64,000 nt of DNA from Xenophilus azovorans DSM 13620 (GTDB lineage: Bacteria > Pseudomonadota > Gammaproteobacteria > Burkholderiales > Burkholderiaceae_C), in NCBI RefSeq assembly GCF_000745855.1, contig NZ_JQKD01000004.1, positions 244,021-308,020 of the forward strand, in the 5' to 3' direction. Positions within the stretch are counted from its first letter, which is position 1. Each line of letters opens with the position of its first letter. A program made the translations under genes and the position numbers. Below are positions 17,243 to 25,621 of the stretch, piece by piece. The notes beneath the pieces were generated by a model. That model worked only from the letters and a program-made list of their open reading frames with translations, searched no databases and was not told the origin of the DNA.

Positions 17243-18517
17243 TCAATTGGCCTTGACGGATTCGAAGCCAACGACCTTGCGGTAGTACTCCCAGAACCCG
17301 ACGATCGAAGACTCGGTGACGAGGTGGTCGGCGTCGCCGCCGCGGCCTCCGCCCATCGCGATGAAGGATTGCTGGCGGTCGTCGCTGGCGACGGCGCGCT
17401 GAACGATCTCCACCGCCTCGCCGTCCTCCATCGAGATCAGCCCGGCGGGCCCGATGAGGTTGCCCTGCTTGAGGCGGATTCGCTGCATGTCCGCATCGTC
17501 GTCGGCGTAGCCGAACGAGGTCCACACCAGCTCGAAAGCGCCCGGTCCATGCGTCACGATCTGGCGCACCGCCAGCGTGTTGGCGATCTGCTGCACGATC
17601 AGGTTCGGGAACACCGACAGGATGACCAGCGTCACGCCGTCGTCGAACTCGCGCCGACCCGCAAGCAGCGAAGGGTCCTGCAAACGGAACTGCGCGTTGA
17701 AGCTGCGCATGTACTTGTAGATCTCCTGGTCCTTCTGCGCGTCGTTGCTGTCGGAACTCGCCTGCAGGAGCGAGTGGCGGTGATCGGCGTCGAGCGTCAC
17801 GCCGCCCTTCTGCGACGAGCGGTAGGTGCCGAAGGTGGTGTGGAACAGGTGCAGCAGGCTGGCGTGGTACGGGTCGCGCGTGTTCTCGGCGTACAGCTTC
17901 CAGTTGCCGTGGACGTACTGGCGCAGGTCGCCCAGCACGCGCAGCGGGCGGCGGAAGATCCGTGCCATCTGCGCGACGACCATCGGACCGAGGTAGTCGG
18001 CCAGCGCCGGTGCTTCGGCATCGAAGGTCGCGAACACAACGCCGTGCAGGCGTTCGGCGCGCAGCCGCTGCAGGCCGTGGCGGTTCATGTCGAAGTCCGC
18101 CGGCATGCCGCCCTGGCCCTTAATGCCCTTGCGAAAGGGCACGCCCACCAGCTTGCCGTCGGGCGCGTAACACCACTGGTGGTAAACGCATTCGAGCGAG
18201 CTGCGGTTGCCGCGCAGGTCACGCACCACAAGTGCGCCGCGGTGCGCGCAGCGGTTGACCGTGACGTGCACCGCGCCGTCCGCCGCGCGCATCACGATCA
18301 CCGGCGTGTCGCCGATGCGCGTCGTCTTGTAGTCGCCTGACCTGGGGATCTCGGCCTCGAGCGCGACGAACGACCAGTGCGGCCCGCGGAAGATGCGTTC
18401 CTGCTCGAGGCGATAGACCTCGGGGTCGGTAAACACGCGGTACGGCACGCGAAAGCCCGTTTCGGCCTCGCGGGCCGGGGCTGCTGCAGATGGGCGGGCG
18501 GAGGCTTCGTGCATCAT
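17243..18517 (-). CDS. Rieske oxygenase large subunit (AndAc/TphA2-like)
   Basis: 424 aa. Rieske motifs CAHRGALVV and CVYHQW; iron site region NTRDPYHASLLHLFHTTF. The stretch from GVPFRKGIKGQGGMPADFD to the HGNWKLYAENTRDPYHASLL segment is the pattern of anthranilate AndAc, ortho-halobenzoate and terephthalate-type oxygenases. The small subunit and a Rieske ferredoxin gene precede it in the same operon, as in the three-component AndA system, while a PdxA-family dehydrogenase (as in TphB systems) is upstream. The substrate is therefore an ortho-substituted benzoate or a benzene dicarboxylate; sequence alone does not decide. Confidence 0.85.
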   Translation of the reverse strand: MMHEASARPSAAAPAREAETGFRVPYRVFTDPEVYRLEQERIFRGPHWSFVALEAEIPRSGDYKTTRIGDTPVIVMRAADGAVHVTVNRCAHRGALVVRDLRGNRSSLECVYHQWCYAPDGKLVGVPFRKGIKGQGGMPADFDMNRHGLQRLRAERLHGVVFATFDAEAPALADYLGPMVVAQMARIFRRPLRVLGDLRQYVHGNWKLYAENTRDPYHASLLHLFHTTFGTYRSSQKGGVTLDADHRHSLLQASSDSNDAQKDQEIYKYMRSFNAQFRLQDPSLLAGRREFDDGVTLVILSVFPNLIVQQIANTLAVRQIVTHGPGAFELVWTSFGYADDDADMQRIRLKQGNLIGPAGLISMEDGEAVEIVQRAVASDDRQQSFIAMGGGRGGDADHLVTESSIVGFWEYYRKVVGFESVKAN

Positions 18518-18533
18518 GACGTCGGTCCTTGGG

Positions 18534-19022
18534 CTACAGGGGACGAACCATCAGGCTGTCGATGCGATAGGTGTCAAAGATGACGTGCTTCTCGGCAAAG
18601 CGGAGCACGCCCTGCTCGGCGACGATGCGATCCACGTACTTGCCGGCGCTGTAGATCGAGGTCTCGCCGTTGCTGCGCGTCTGCAGCACAGCGTAGTTGC
18701 ACTGCGCGCGCACCTCGTCGCCGTCGCGCGCGGTGATGCGCAGGTTGCTCAGCAGGTGGCGGTGGTAGTGCAGTCCGTAGATGTGGGCCTGGCGCAGCGA
18801 CACCACGCGGTCGACGAGCATGCCCCGACTGTCGCAGTCGATCGCCGCCGCCGGCAGGCCGCGGTCGGCGTTCTCGCGCGGCACGACGCGGTAGACGGCG
18901 CGCTCGACGAAGAGATCGGGCCACTGCTCCAGGCGGTCGTCGTCGATGATCTCGACGTAAGCGGCGAGCAGTTGCTGCACACGGAAATGCAAGGCTTCGT
19001 CCGACAGTTCACCCAGGATCAT
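18534..19022 (-). CDS. Rieske oxygenase small subunit (AndAd/TphA3-like)
   Basis: 162 aa. Beta-subunit fold with LLAAYVEIIDDDRLEQWPDLF, PRENADRGLPAAAIDCDSRG, MLVDRVVSLRQAHIYG and the terminal VIFDTYRIDSLMVRPL, which are diagnostic of the anthranilate/salicylate/terephthalate branch. It pairs with the large subunit 16 bp downstream. It carries no cofactor; it helps shape the hexamer and sometimes the substrate pocket. Confidence 0.85.
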   Translation of the reverse strand: MILGELSDEALHFRVQQLLAAYVEIIDDDRLEQWPDLFVERAVYRVVPRENADRGLPAAAIDCDSRGMLVDRVVSLRQAHIYGLHYHRHLLSNLRITARDGDEVRAQCNYAVLQTRSNGETSIYSAGKYVDRIVAEQGVLRFAEKHVIFDTYRIDSLMVRPL

Positions 19023-19037
19023 GGCTGCATGCCCCGA

Positions 19038-19394
19038 TCAGCCGGTGGTCGCATCGTCCGCGCAGGTGCCTGCGCCGAGCGCAGCGAAGACCTGATCGCC
19101 TTCGACCTTAACCGGATAAACCTTTAACGCCTTGGTGCACGGGAACGCCGTGACCGCGCCGGTGCGCACGTCGAAGCGGCCGCTGTGAAAGGGACACTCG
19201 ATCTCGCAGCCGATGACCTCGCCTTCGGACATCGACGCCGCACCGTGCGTGCAGGTGTCGTCCATGACATAGAAGCCGTCGTCCAGCCGCACCACGGCGA
19301 CCGGCTCGCGTCCGTCGACGGCAACCTGAAGGGCGTAGCCGGCCTCGACCTCGTCGGTTCGGGCGATGAAAGTGAACTCCGAAGCGTCAGTCAC
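19038..19394 (-). CDS. Rieske-type [2Fe-2S] ferredoxin (AndAb/BphA3-like)
   Basis: 118 aa from GTG 19394. Cluster ligands are C48-x-H50 (CTHG) and C67-x2-H70 (CPFH), in the typical frame SEGEVIGCEIECPFHSGRFD. Such small soluble ferredoxins carry electrons from an FAD reductase to the terminal oxygenase. It is the only Rieske ferredoxin in the window. The only matching reductase found is encoded at 46.3 kb. The C-terminal tail (GAGTCADDATTG) is a little longer than usual. No upstream in-frame ATG is available, which supports the GTG. Confidence 0.88.
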   Translation of the reverse strand: MTDASEFTFIARTDEVEAGYALQVAVDGREPVAVVRLDDGFYVMDDTCTHGAASMSEGEVIGCEIECPFHSGRFDVRTGAVTAFPCTKALKVYPVKVEGDQVFAALGAGTCADDATTG

Positions 19395-19420
19395 GCGATA
19401 TCCCAATGCCCTCGCGGGCG

Positions 19421-20443
19421 TCAATGCAGCTGCGGAAAGGCCCGTCCTTCGGCCAGCGAGCCGGCGGTGAGGATGGCGTTGCGGATCATGGTGTGGTCGG
19501 CGATGCCGCGGCCGACGATGTCGTAGGCGGTGCCATGCGCCACCGTGACGTGCGGATACGGCGGGCCGACGACGATGGCCACGTTGCCGGCGAACGCGGC
19601 CGTCTTGATCGCGATGTGCCCCTGATCGTGGTACATCGCGAGCACGAGGTCGAAGCGACCTTCGACGCACTGCCGGAAGACCGTGTCGGGGCTGATCGGC
19701 CCGGTGGCATCGACGCCGCTGGCCCGCGCGCGCTTCACCCCGGGGGCGATCTGCTCCTCGTCCTCGGGACCTGCCGCGTGCGGGTTGAAGCCGGCAACGC
19801 CGATCCGCGGGGCCGCGATGCCCCACTGCCTTAGCGCGGCGTCGAGCTGGCGCAGCGACGAGGCAATCAGGCGCGCGGTGATGAGCTGCGACACCTCTCG
19901 CAGCGGCACGTGATCGGTGAGGTGCGCGATGCGCAGCGCACCGGAGGCGAGCAGCAGGTAGCTGCGGCCGGGCTTGATCTGCACGACGCGGTCGAGCACG
20001 CCGGCGCTCTTCATCGCCACCGAACTGATGGGCGCCATCACGGTGGCCTGCAGGCGCCCCGAACGCGCCAGTGCATCGGCCTCGTCAAGCCACGTTGCGC
20101 TGGCCCGTCCGCAGGCGGCGCTGTCCGCGCCGGGCGTGATGTCGGCGGGGTCGAGCGCGCCCGAGTCCAGGATCTCGATGACGTCACGGCGGCCGGTCAG
20201 GCGCTCGGGCGCATCGATGCCGCGCACCTTCAGGCCCAAGCCGCTCTGCGCCACGGCCGTGCGCATCGCATGTGCGCTGCCGATCAGCAAGGGCCGGCAG
20301 CATGCGTGCAGGTCTCCTTGCGCCCAGGCCTTGGCAACGACCTCCGGACCGACGCCGCAGGGATCACCGATCACGATGCCGATGGTCGGCCGCGCAGATG
20401 ACTTGCGACGCGCGGTCTGTGGATTGGGAGGAGAGGCTCGCAT
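19421..20443 (-). CDS. PdxA-family dehydrogenase (TphB-like dihydrodiol dehydrogenase)
   Basis: 340 aa. PdxA fold: IGIVIGDPCGVGPEVVAKA at the start, then TAPISSVAMKSAGV-type (APISSVAMKSAG), AHLTDHVPLREVSQLIT with the metal histidine, GFNPHAAGPEDEEQI and MYHDQGHIAIKTAAF. PdxA oxidises and decarboxylates 4-phosphohydroxythreonine; close relatives in terephthalate operons (TphB) oxidise and decarboxylate the cis-dihydrodiol of a dicarboxylate. Beside a Rieske oxygenase the second role is far more likely. It leads the AndAb/Ac/Ad-like operon. The 56 bp in front (20444-20499) are A+T-rich (TTTTGGCTTTTTATAGG) and probably hold the promoter. Confidence 0.83.
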   Translation of the reverse strand: MRASPPNPQTARRKSSARPTIGIVIGDPCGVGPEVVAKAWAQGDLHACCRPLLIGSAHAMRTAVAQSGLGLKVRGIDAPERLTGRRDVIEILDSGALDPADITPGADSAACGRASATWLDEADALARSGRLQATVMAPISSVAMKSAGVLDRVVQIKPGRSYLLLASGALRIAHLTDHVPLREVSQLITARLIASSLRQLDAALRQWGIAAPRIGVAGFNPHAAGPEDEEQIAPGVKRARASGVDATGPISPDTVFRQCVEGRFDLVLAMYHDQGHIAIKTAAFAGNVAIVVGPPYPHVTVAHGTAYDIVGRGIADHTMIRNAILTAGSLAEGRAFPQLH

Positions 20444-20499
20444 GCTGATTCAGAAAAGTCTCGTGATTTTGGCTTTTTATAGGAAAAAACTCCTGCGCA

Positions 20500-21522
20500 T
20501 TAACCCTCAGTCCTCGCCGCGCGGAGTCCGAGCCAGTGCTCGGCGTTCTCCTGCGACAAGCGCCGGCGTGTTGGTCCGTCGAACGGCAAGGCGCCCAGCC
20601 GTTCGGCGGGGTGACGGTCCATGATCGCGAACGGATAGTCGCTGCCCACCATCACCTGCGTAGCACCGAACGTTCGCACCAAGTGTTCGATCGCCGTGGC
20701 GTCGTAGACCAGATCGTCGACGTAGATGAAGCGCGCCGCTTCGACCGGCGGCACCGCCATCCGCTCGCGCAGCGCGGGGAAGGTCTCCCAGCCGAACTGC
20801 AGGCGCGGCAACAGCATGGCCAGTGTGCCGCCGCCGTGGCTGAAGGCGATGCGCAGCCGTGGGCACGCCTGCAGCGTGCCGCCCGTCAGCAGCGACGCGG
20901 CGGCGAGCCCCACCTCGCCGGGGAAAGCCAGCACCTGCTCCAGGATCGGCGGACCCACGAGGCGTTCCATGCCAGCCGGCCGCAGCGCATGCACGAACAC
21001 CGCAACTCCCCAGCGTTCGGCAGCCTGGAAGAACGGCAGCAGACGCGCATCCCCGAGCGCGACGCCGTCGATGTTGCTGCCGATCTCCACGCCGGCCAGG
21101 CCGAGCCCGTGCACGGCGTGGTCCAATTCCGCGATCGCGCGGTCCACGTCCTGCAGCGGCACCGTGCCGAGGCCGCTGAAACGTTCGGGCGCGCGCTGCA
21201 CCATCGCGGCGATCTGCTCGTTGAGGTAGCGCGCCAGCACCTGGGCGTCGTCGCCGTCGAGCCAGTACGACAGCAGTTCCGGCATCGGCGAGAGCACCTG
21301 CCGGCCGACCTGCATCGCCTCCATGTCGGCCAACCGCACCGCACAGTCCCAGCACTGGTGCGACACGGTCCGGTAGACCCGGCCGTTGAGCATGACGTGC
21401 TGATGGCAGGCGTGCGCCGGCGCCATCGACGGCCAGCGCGCCCCGAGCCGGTGCCCAATGTACGGCGGGAACTCCTCCGGCACGACGTGGGTGTGGACGT
21501 CGATGATCGTGCTAGCGCTCAT
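20500..21522 (-). CDS. Amidohydrolase, ACMSD-type decarboxylase family
   Basis: 340 aa. The metal-binding start DVHTHVVPEEF (H-x-H), the internal histidine in AVFVHALRPAG, SHGGGTLAMLLPRLQFGWE and the late GSDYPFAIMD aspartate define the ACMSD branch of metal-dependent amidohydrolases, which cleave C-C bonds to release CO2 from ring-cleavage products or aromatic acids. In this neighbourhood (p-cumate-like oxygenase and extradiol dioxygenase) it could decarboxylate the carboxylated ring-fission product, a step done by the unrelated CmtD in Pseudomonas. It overlaps the tetR gene by 11 bp and ends the operon. Confidence 0.85.
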   Translation of the reverse strand: MSASTIIDVHTHVVPEEFPPYIGHRLGARWPSMAPAHACHQHVMLNGRVYRTVSHQCWDCAVRLADMEAMQVGRQVLSPMPELLSYWLDGDDAQVLARYLNEQIAAMVQRAPERFSGLGTVPLQDVDRAIAELDHAVHGLGLAGVEIGSNIDGVALGDARLLPFFQAAERWGVAVFVHALRPAGMERLVGPPILEQVLAFPGEVGLAAASLLTGGTLQACPRLRIAFSHGGGTLAMLLPRLQFGWETFPALRERMAVPPVEAARFIYVDDLVYDATAIEHLVRTFGATQVMVGSDYPFAIMDRHPAERLGALPFDGPTRRRLSQENAEHWLGLRAARTEG

Positions 21523-22189
21523 GGATCACCCCCGCATTCCCGGGCACGCTCGAGCGATAGGCCTGCACGTAGTCGGACAGCATGCGCTGCCAAAGCCCCA
21601 GCAGCCGGGCCACGCGTTCCGGCTCGGGCGCCCAAAGGTTGCGGATGCCGAATCCGCGTACCAAGCTCACAGTGAGCAGCAGCAGATCCTCCGACGGCTC
21701 CGGCGGCAGACCCAACTCCCGCAGTACCCCGAGCCAGGCGCGCTCCACCGGTCGTCGGTAGTCGCGCACGACGCGCTTGCCCGCTTCCGCGAGCGTCGGA
21801 TCCTTGCCGCCGGCAATGAGCATGTCCAGACCCACGTAGAAGTATTCGCTGAAGTAGAACGCCTGTGCGTCGCGCAGCAGGGTCTCGAGCGGGCGGCCGG
21901 AACTCTGCGCGGAGGCGGCCAGCGCCAAGCCGTCGCCGAGCGCGACGGAGAACACATGCTCCATCGCCGCCGTGACAAGTTCGTTCTTGCTTGGGAAGTG
22001 GTGCACCTGCGCGCCGCGCGACACGCCGGCACGCCGCGCCACCTCGACGGTGGTGAAGCCGGCGCAACCGCGGTCGCGCAACACCTCGAACGCGGCCTCG
22101 AGGATGCGCCGGCGCATGCGCTCGCTGCGCTCGACCTGCGTGCTGCGCACGGCCGGGTCGGCCGGCGCCTTGCTTCTACGCTCTGCCAT
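21512..22189 (-). CDS. TetR-family transcriptional regulator
   Basis: 225 aa. An N-terminal helix-turn-helix (RILEAAFEVLRDRGCAGFTT, VEVARRAGVSRGAQVHHFPSKNEL, residues about 28-70) followed by an all-helical ligand domain. It sits inside the p-cumate-like operon, overlapping the MFS gene by 14 bp and the amidohydrolase by 11 bp, so it is co-transcribed with the genes it probably controls. A CymR-like role (aromatic acid releasing repression) is a reasonable guess from position, not from sequence. Confidence 0.88.
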   Translation of the reverse strand: MAERRSKAPADPAVRSTQVERSERMRRRILEAAFEVLRDRGCAGFTTVEVARRAGVSRGAQVHHFPSKNELVTAAMEHVFSVALGDGLALAASAQSSGRPLETLLRDAQAFYFSEYFYVGLDMLIAGGKDPTLAEAGKRVVRDYRRPVERAWLGVLRELGLPPEPSEDLLLLTVSLVRGFGIRNLWAPEPERVARLLGLWQRMLSDYVQAYRSSVPGNAGVIHER

Positions 22190-23402
22190 CGCTCAGCCTA
22201 GACAATCGCCGACCACGCAGCTCGGGTACGCGGGCGGCCAGAAGAATGGCCGCCGAGGACAGGGCCGCGGTGGCCACGTAGCCGAGCCCCACGCCGCGCC
22301 AGCCCTCCACGCCGACCATCGCCGCGGCCAACGGCGGCCCGGCGAGGGCGCCGAGGTTGGAAGCCTGTACCACCAGGCCGTTGACCGAACCGAAGTTGCT
22401 CCGCCGCGCCGCCACGGCCGGCAGGCAAGCGTATATCGACGCCGGCAGCACGCCTCCGACGAACGAGAACGCGATGCACGAGGCCAGCCGCGGACCGGCC
22501 GCGAGGCCGCCGGCGAAGGCGAGCGCGCCGGTCGCGCCCATTAGCAGGGCCGGCCCCAGCACCAGCAGGAACGGGGCGACGCCACGCGACGACAGCCAGC
22601 CACCCAGCCAGTTGCCTGGCGCGTTGACGAGGATCACCGCAGCCACCGCGGCGCTCGCACCGGCCACGCCGAAGCCGAGGTCGTCGTGCAGGAAGGTCGG
22701 CAGCCACACCATCATGGCCATCCACTGCAGCGTGTAGACGCCGAAACACGCGCCCAGCAGCCACGGCGCTGGCTCGCGCAACCCCCCAAGCATCTGCGGC
22801 GCCGCCGCGGGCGGCACGGCCGGCGCGGGCATCGCCGCGCGCGAAGCCATCCAGAGCACGGCGCCGCCGGCCGCGCCGAACCACCACCCGCCGCGCCAGC
22901 CGACGCTCGGCAGCCACAGCGGCGCCGCTAGCAGCATGCACGTCATGCCGAGCGCCATGTAGCTGCTCCACAGACCGAGCGTGAGCGGCAGGCGTTGCGG
23001 CGCCGCCACCTCGCGCAGCAGCGCCGGAACTGCCACGACGACTGCCACGAAGCCGAAGCCTTCGACGATCCGGGCCACGAACAAGGCCGCAAGTCCACCG
23101 CTCGCGGCGCCGAGCAGCGAGCCGGCCGACAGCGCCAGCAGGCCGAAGCCCAGCGCTCGCCGGCGACCGATGCGGTCCGCCAGCAGGCCGGCGGCGATGC
23201 CGACCAGGGCGGCGGTCAGGTTGAACACCGAGCTGATCCAGCCCAGCTGCACGAGGCTCGCGCCGAAAGTCTCACGCAGTGCGGGGATCGCCGGCGGCAG
23301 CTTGCCGACCTGTGTCGCGGCGAAGACGCCGCACAGCAGCAGCAGCGCGATGCGCGGCCAGTCGCTGACCGCGGCTGCGGAGGTGTCGGCAGCCTCGCTC
23401 AC
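22176..23402 (-). CDS. MFS transporter (substrate unknown)
   Basis: 408 aa with 12 hydrophobic segments. GLLADRIGRRRALGFG lies between helices 2 and 3, the conserved MFS loop. It does not carry the AAHS first-helix aspartate motif. It is linked by 4 bp (23399-23402) to an SDR gene and by 14 bp to tetR, so uptake or efflux of the pathway acid is the likely job. It differs from both other MFS proteins in the window. Confidence 0.85.
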   Translation of the reverse strand: MSEAADTSAAAVSDWPRIALLLLCGVFAATQVGKLPPAIPALRETFGASLVQLGWISSVFNLTAALVGIAAGLLADRIGRRRALGFGLLALSAGSLLGAASGGLAALFVARIVEGFGFVAVVVAVPALLREVAAPQRLPLTLGLWSSYMALGMTCMLLAAPLWLPSVGWRGGWWFGAAGGAVLWMASRAAMPAPAVPPAAAPQMLGGLREPAPWLLGACFGVYTLQWMAMMVWLPTFLHDDLGFGVAGASAAVAAVILVNAPGNWLGGWLSSRGVAPFLLVLGPALLMGATGALAFAGGLAAGPRLASCIAFSFVGGVLPASIYACLPAVAARRSNFGSVNGLVVQASNLGALAGPPLAAAMVGVEGWRGVGLGYVATAALSSAAILLAARVPELRGRRLSRLSDGRA

Positions 23403-24202
23403 GGCATCGTGCTGCCGCCGTTGACGCTGATGACCTGCCCGGTGACGAACGAGGCCTGCTCGGAGGCGACGTAGCTCACCATCGAGGCCACCTCGGCCAT
23501 CTCAGCGGCGCGGCCCATCGGAATGATGCTGACGAAGCGGTCGACCAGCGCCGGGTCCTTGACGTTCAGCTCGACGAGTTGCGGCGTGCTCACCGCGCAC
23601 GGCGCCACCGTGTTGACGGTGATGCCGTCGCGCGCGAACTCGCGCGCCAGCCCTGTGGTCAGGCCGTGCGCGCCGCCCTTCGCGGCGTTGTAGGCGGCGT
23701 GGTCCCACAGGCCGCTCATCACCGAGTCGGCGCCGAGCGTGACGACGCGCCCGTAGCGCTGGCGCTTCATCACCGGCAGCGCGGCGCGGCAGCACCACAA
23801 CACCGTCCACAGGTTGCGGTCGATGGTGCGCTTGAGCGTCTCGGGCGTGTGCTCGAGGAAGGGCAGGATGACGCCGCCGCCGGCGTTGTTGACCAGGATG
23901 TCGAGTCGCCCGAACGCTTTCAGCGTGGCCGCGACGAGCGCATCGGCGGTGCTCTCGAGCGCCAGGTCGCCGGCCTCGGCGACGACCTCGCCGCCGGTGA
24001 TCTTGCTCACCTGCGCGGCGGCGTCGGCCAGGCCGGCGGTGTCGGCGTCGGCCAGCGCCATGCGGGCGCCGTCGCGCGCCAGGCGCAGGGCGATCTCCAG
24101 GCCGATGCCGCGCGCCGCGCCGGTCACCACCGCCACGCGGCCTTCGTGCGGCTTCGCGCGCGTGGCCCAGGGCGCCGGCTCGCCATTCAAGGCGGCATTC
24201 AT
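23399..24202 (-). CDS. SDR dihydrodiol dehydrogenase (CmtB-like)
   Basis: 267 aa from ATG 24202. The NAD site is VVTGAARGIGLEIA, then NNAGGGVILPFLEHTPETLK, the catalytic serine region GRVVTLGADSVMSG, and YNAAKGG for the Tyr/Lys pair. TVLWCCRAALPVM is shared with dihydrodiol-carboxylate dehydrogenases. It lies between genes for a p-cumate-type extradiol enzyme and an MFS transporter, overlapping both by 4 bp, so it probably oxidises the dihydrodiol from the CmtA-like oxygenase to the catechol. The CmtB assignment rests largely on context. Confidence 0.82.
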   Translation of the reverse strand: MNAALNGEPAPWATRAKPHEGRVAVVTGAARGIGLEIALRLARDGARMALADADTAGLADAAAQVSKITGGEVVAEAGDLALESTADALVAATLKAFGRLDILVNNAGGGVILPFLEHTPETLKRTIDRNLWTVLWCCRAALPVMKRQRYGRVVTLGADSVMSGLWDHAAYNAAKGGAHGLTTGLAREFARDGITVNTVAPCAVSTPQLVELNVKDPALVDRFVSIIPMGRAAEMAEVASMVSYVASEQASFVTGQVISVNGGSTMP

Positions 24203-25107
24203 ACCGTCGCCTCCTCGATCTTGCCGACCTTGCCGAACGCCGGCTTCGGCACGCTGCCCCAGGTGTCGAGTGCCGACGGGTGCGCCTCGAGCATGCGCGC
24301 CTCGCGGGCGCCCTTTTCCGGGAACTCTTCCATGCCGAAGCTGAACTCCAAGGTCATGCCGTCCGGATCGAGGAAGTACAGGAAGATGCTGCCCGACGGC
24401 TTGTGGCGGCCCGGGCCGAACACGATCGGTATCTCGGCCTTGTTCAGCCGGTTCATCGCGACGCCGATGTCGTCGATGTCGCTGACCATGAAGTTGATGT
24501 GGTTCAGATGGTTGCCGCCGGCCGACTTTCCGATGGCGAACGAGTGGTGCAGCGGGTTGGGCTGGCAGCGCATGAAGGCGAAGCGGCCTTCCACGAAGTC
24601 CGAGATCGCGAAGCCGAGGTTGGCGGTCAGGTAGGCCGCCATCTCGTCGAAGCGCTCGACCGACAGCACCACGTGGCCGAGACGCACGATCTTCGTCAGC
24701 CGCTGCCCGAACGGAATGGCCATCTGCAGCACGCGCGTGTACAGCTCGATCGTCAGGCCAGAGTGGGGCTCGACGAAGCGCAGCCCGTCGCCCTGCTTGA
24801 GCAGCGCGCGCTCTTCGGCGCCGACGTCGTGCACCGCGAGACCGAGGCTGGCCAGATGCTTGCGGGCGTGCTCGAGCTCGGCGCGACTCTCGAGTTCGAA
24901 CGCCACGCGCTTGACGCCCGGCTGGCCGGCGGGATAGAGCACGACATGGTGGTGGTCGGTGCCGCACCGCAGGTACGCCGGGCCGCCGGGCACGCGTTCG
25001 GACAGGTCGAGGCCGACCACGTCGGTGTAGAAGGCCGTCGAACGCTCGATGTCGGTGACGTTGAGCGCGACGTAGCCGAGCTTGCGGTAGCGGAACGGGA
25101 TGCTCAT
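24199..25107 (-). CDS. cmtC: Extradiol dioxygenase, VOC family (CmtC-like, 2,3-dihydroxy-p-cumate type)
   Basis: 302 aa from ATG 25107, chosen over an upstream GTG because GAGGAG lies 8 nt before it. Two beta-alpha-beta-beta-beta modules: the N-terminal one is the structural half; the second holds the likely iron ligands H145 (LGHVVLS), H203 (NHLNHINF) and E254 (MTLEFSF). It cleaves a carboxylated catechol next to the hydroxyls with O2. The close pairing with CmtAb/CmtAc-like genes suggests 2,3-dihydroxy-p-cumate or a near analogue. It is distinct from the catechol 2,3-dioxygenase at 43.2 kb. Confidence 0.82.
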   Translation of the reverse strand: MSIPFRYRKLGYVALNVTDIERSTAFYTDVVGLDLSERVPGGPAYLRCGTDHHHVVLYPAGQPGVKRVAFELESRAELEHARKHLASLGLAVHDVGAEERALLKQGDGLRFVEPHSGLTIELYTRVLQMAIPFGQRLTKIVRLGHVVLSVERFDEMAAYLTANLGFAISDFVEGRFAFMRCQPNPLHHSFAIGKSAGGNHLNHINFMVSDIDDIGVAMNRLNKAEIPIVFGPGRHKPSGSIFLYFLDPDGMTLEFSFGMEEFPEKGAREARMLEAHPSALDTWGSVPKPAFGKVGKIEEATV

Positions 25108-25118
25108 AGACGGGCTCC

Positions 25119-25607
25119 TCACAGCAGGATGCTGACGCGCCCGTGCGGGCGCAGCGAATCGAGATCGAGCACGCAGCGCTTGTGGCGGATGCGCAGCGAG
25201 CCGTCGGCCACGGCGACGATACGGTAGTCGCTGCTGCCGATGTAGGTGTCGGTATGGCCGTCCTTGGTGCGGTAGGTGACGAAGGCGACCGAGACGCGGC
25301 AGCCTGTCGCGTCGGACTCGAGCACGCGCACGTTGCTCACCACGTGGCGCGTCTTCGAGCGTGGGAACTCCGAGTGCGCGGTCTTCTTGTGCAGTCGCTT
25401 GACGCGCTCGTTGAGCCGGTAGGCGTCGTCGGCGATGTAGAACAGGTTGGTCTCGGGCGAGGCGTCGCGCGGCAGATCGGTCGCCGGCACCTCATAGCGC
25501 GCGTCGTCGGTGAACAACGCGAGCCACTCGTCGAGCTTCCAGTCGTCGAGCAGCGAGGCTTCGTAGTAGAGGAAGTCCTCGATGCGGGAGCGGGTGAAGT
25601 CAGTCAT
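25119..25607 (-). CDS. cmtAc: Rieske oxygenase small subunit (CmtAc-like)
   Basis: 162 aa from ATG 25607. Beta-subunit motifs: IEDFLYYEASLLDDWKLDEW, YIADDAYRLNERVKRLHKKT, SEFPRSKTRHVVSNVRVLES, IGSSDYRIVAVADG and VLDLDSLRPHGRVSILL, resembling p-cumate 2,3-dioxygenase and biphenyl/naphthalene-branch small subunits. It pairs with the large subunit encoded 14 bp upstream. No cofactor is bound. Confidence 0.83.
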   Translation of the reverse strand: MTDFTRSRIEDFLYYEASLLDDWKLDEWLALFTDDARYEVPATDLPRDASPETNLFYIADDAYRLNERVKRLHKKTAHSEFPRSKTRHVVSNVRVLESDATGCRVSVAFVTYRTKDGHTDTYIGSSDYRIVAVADGSLRIRHKRCVLDLDSLRPHGRVSILL

Positions 25608-25621
25608 GACGGTGCCCTCTT

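Noticed and set aside
19421..20443. True pyridoxine-biosynthesis PdxA
   Set aside because: The fold is PdxA, but the operon with Rieske oxygenase and ferredoxin genes makes a dihydrodiol dehydrogenase far more likely.
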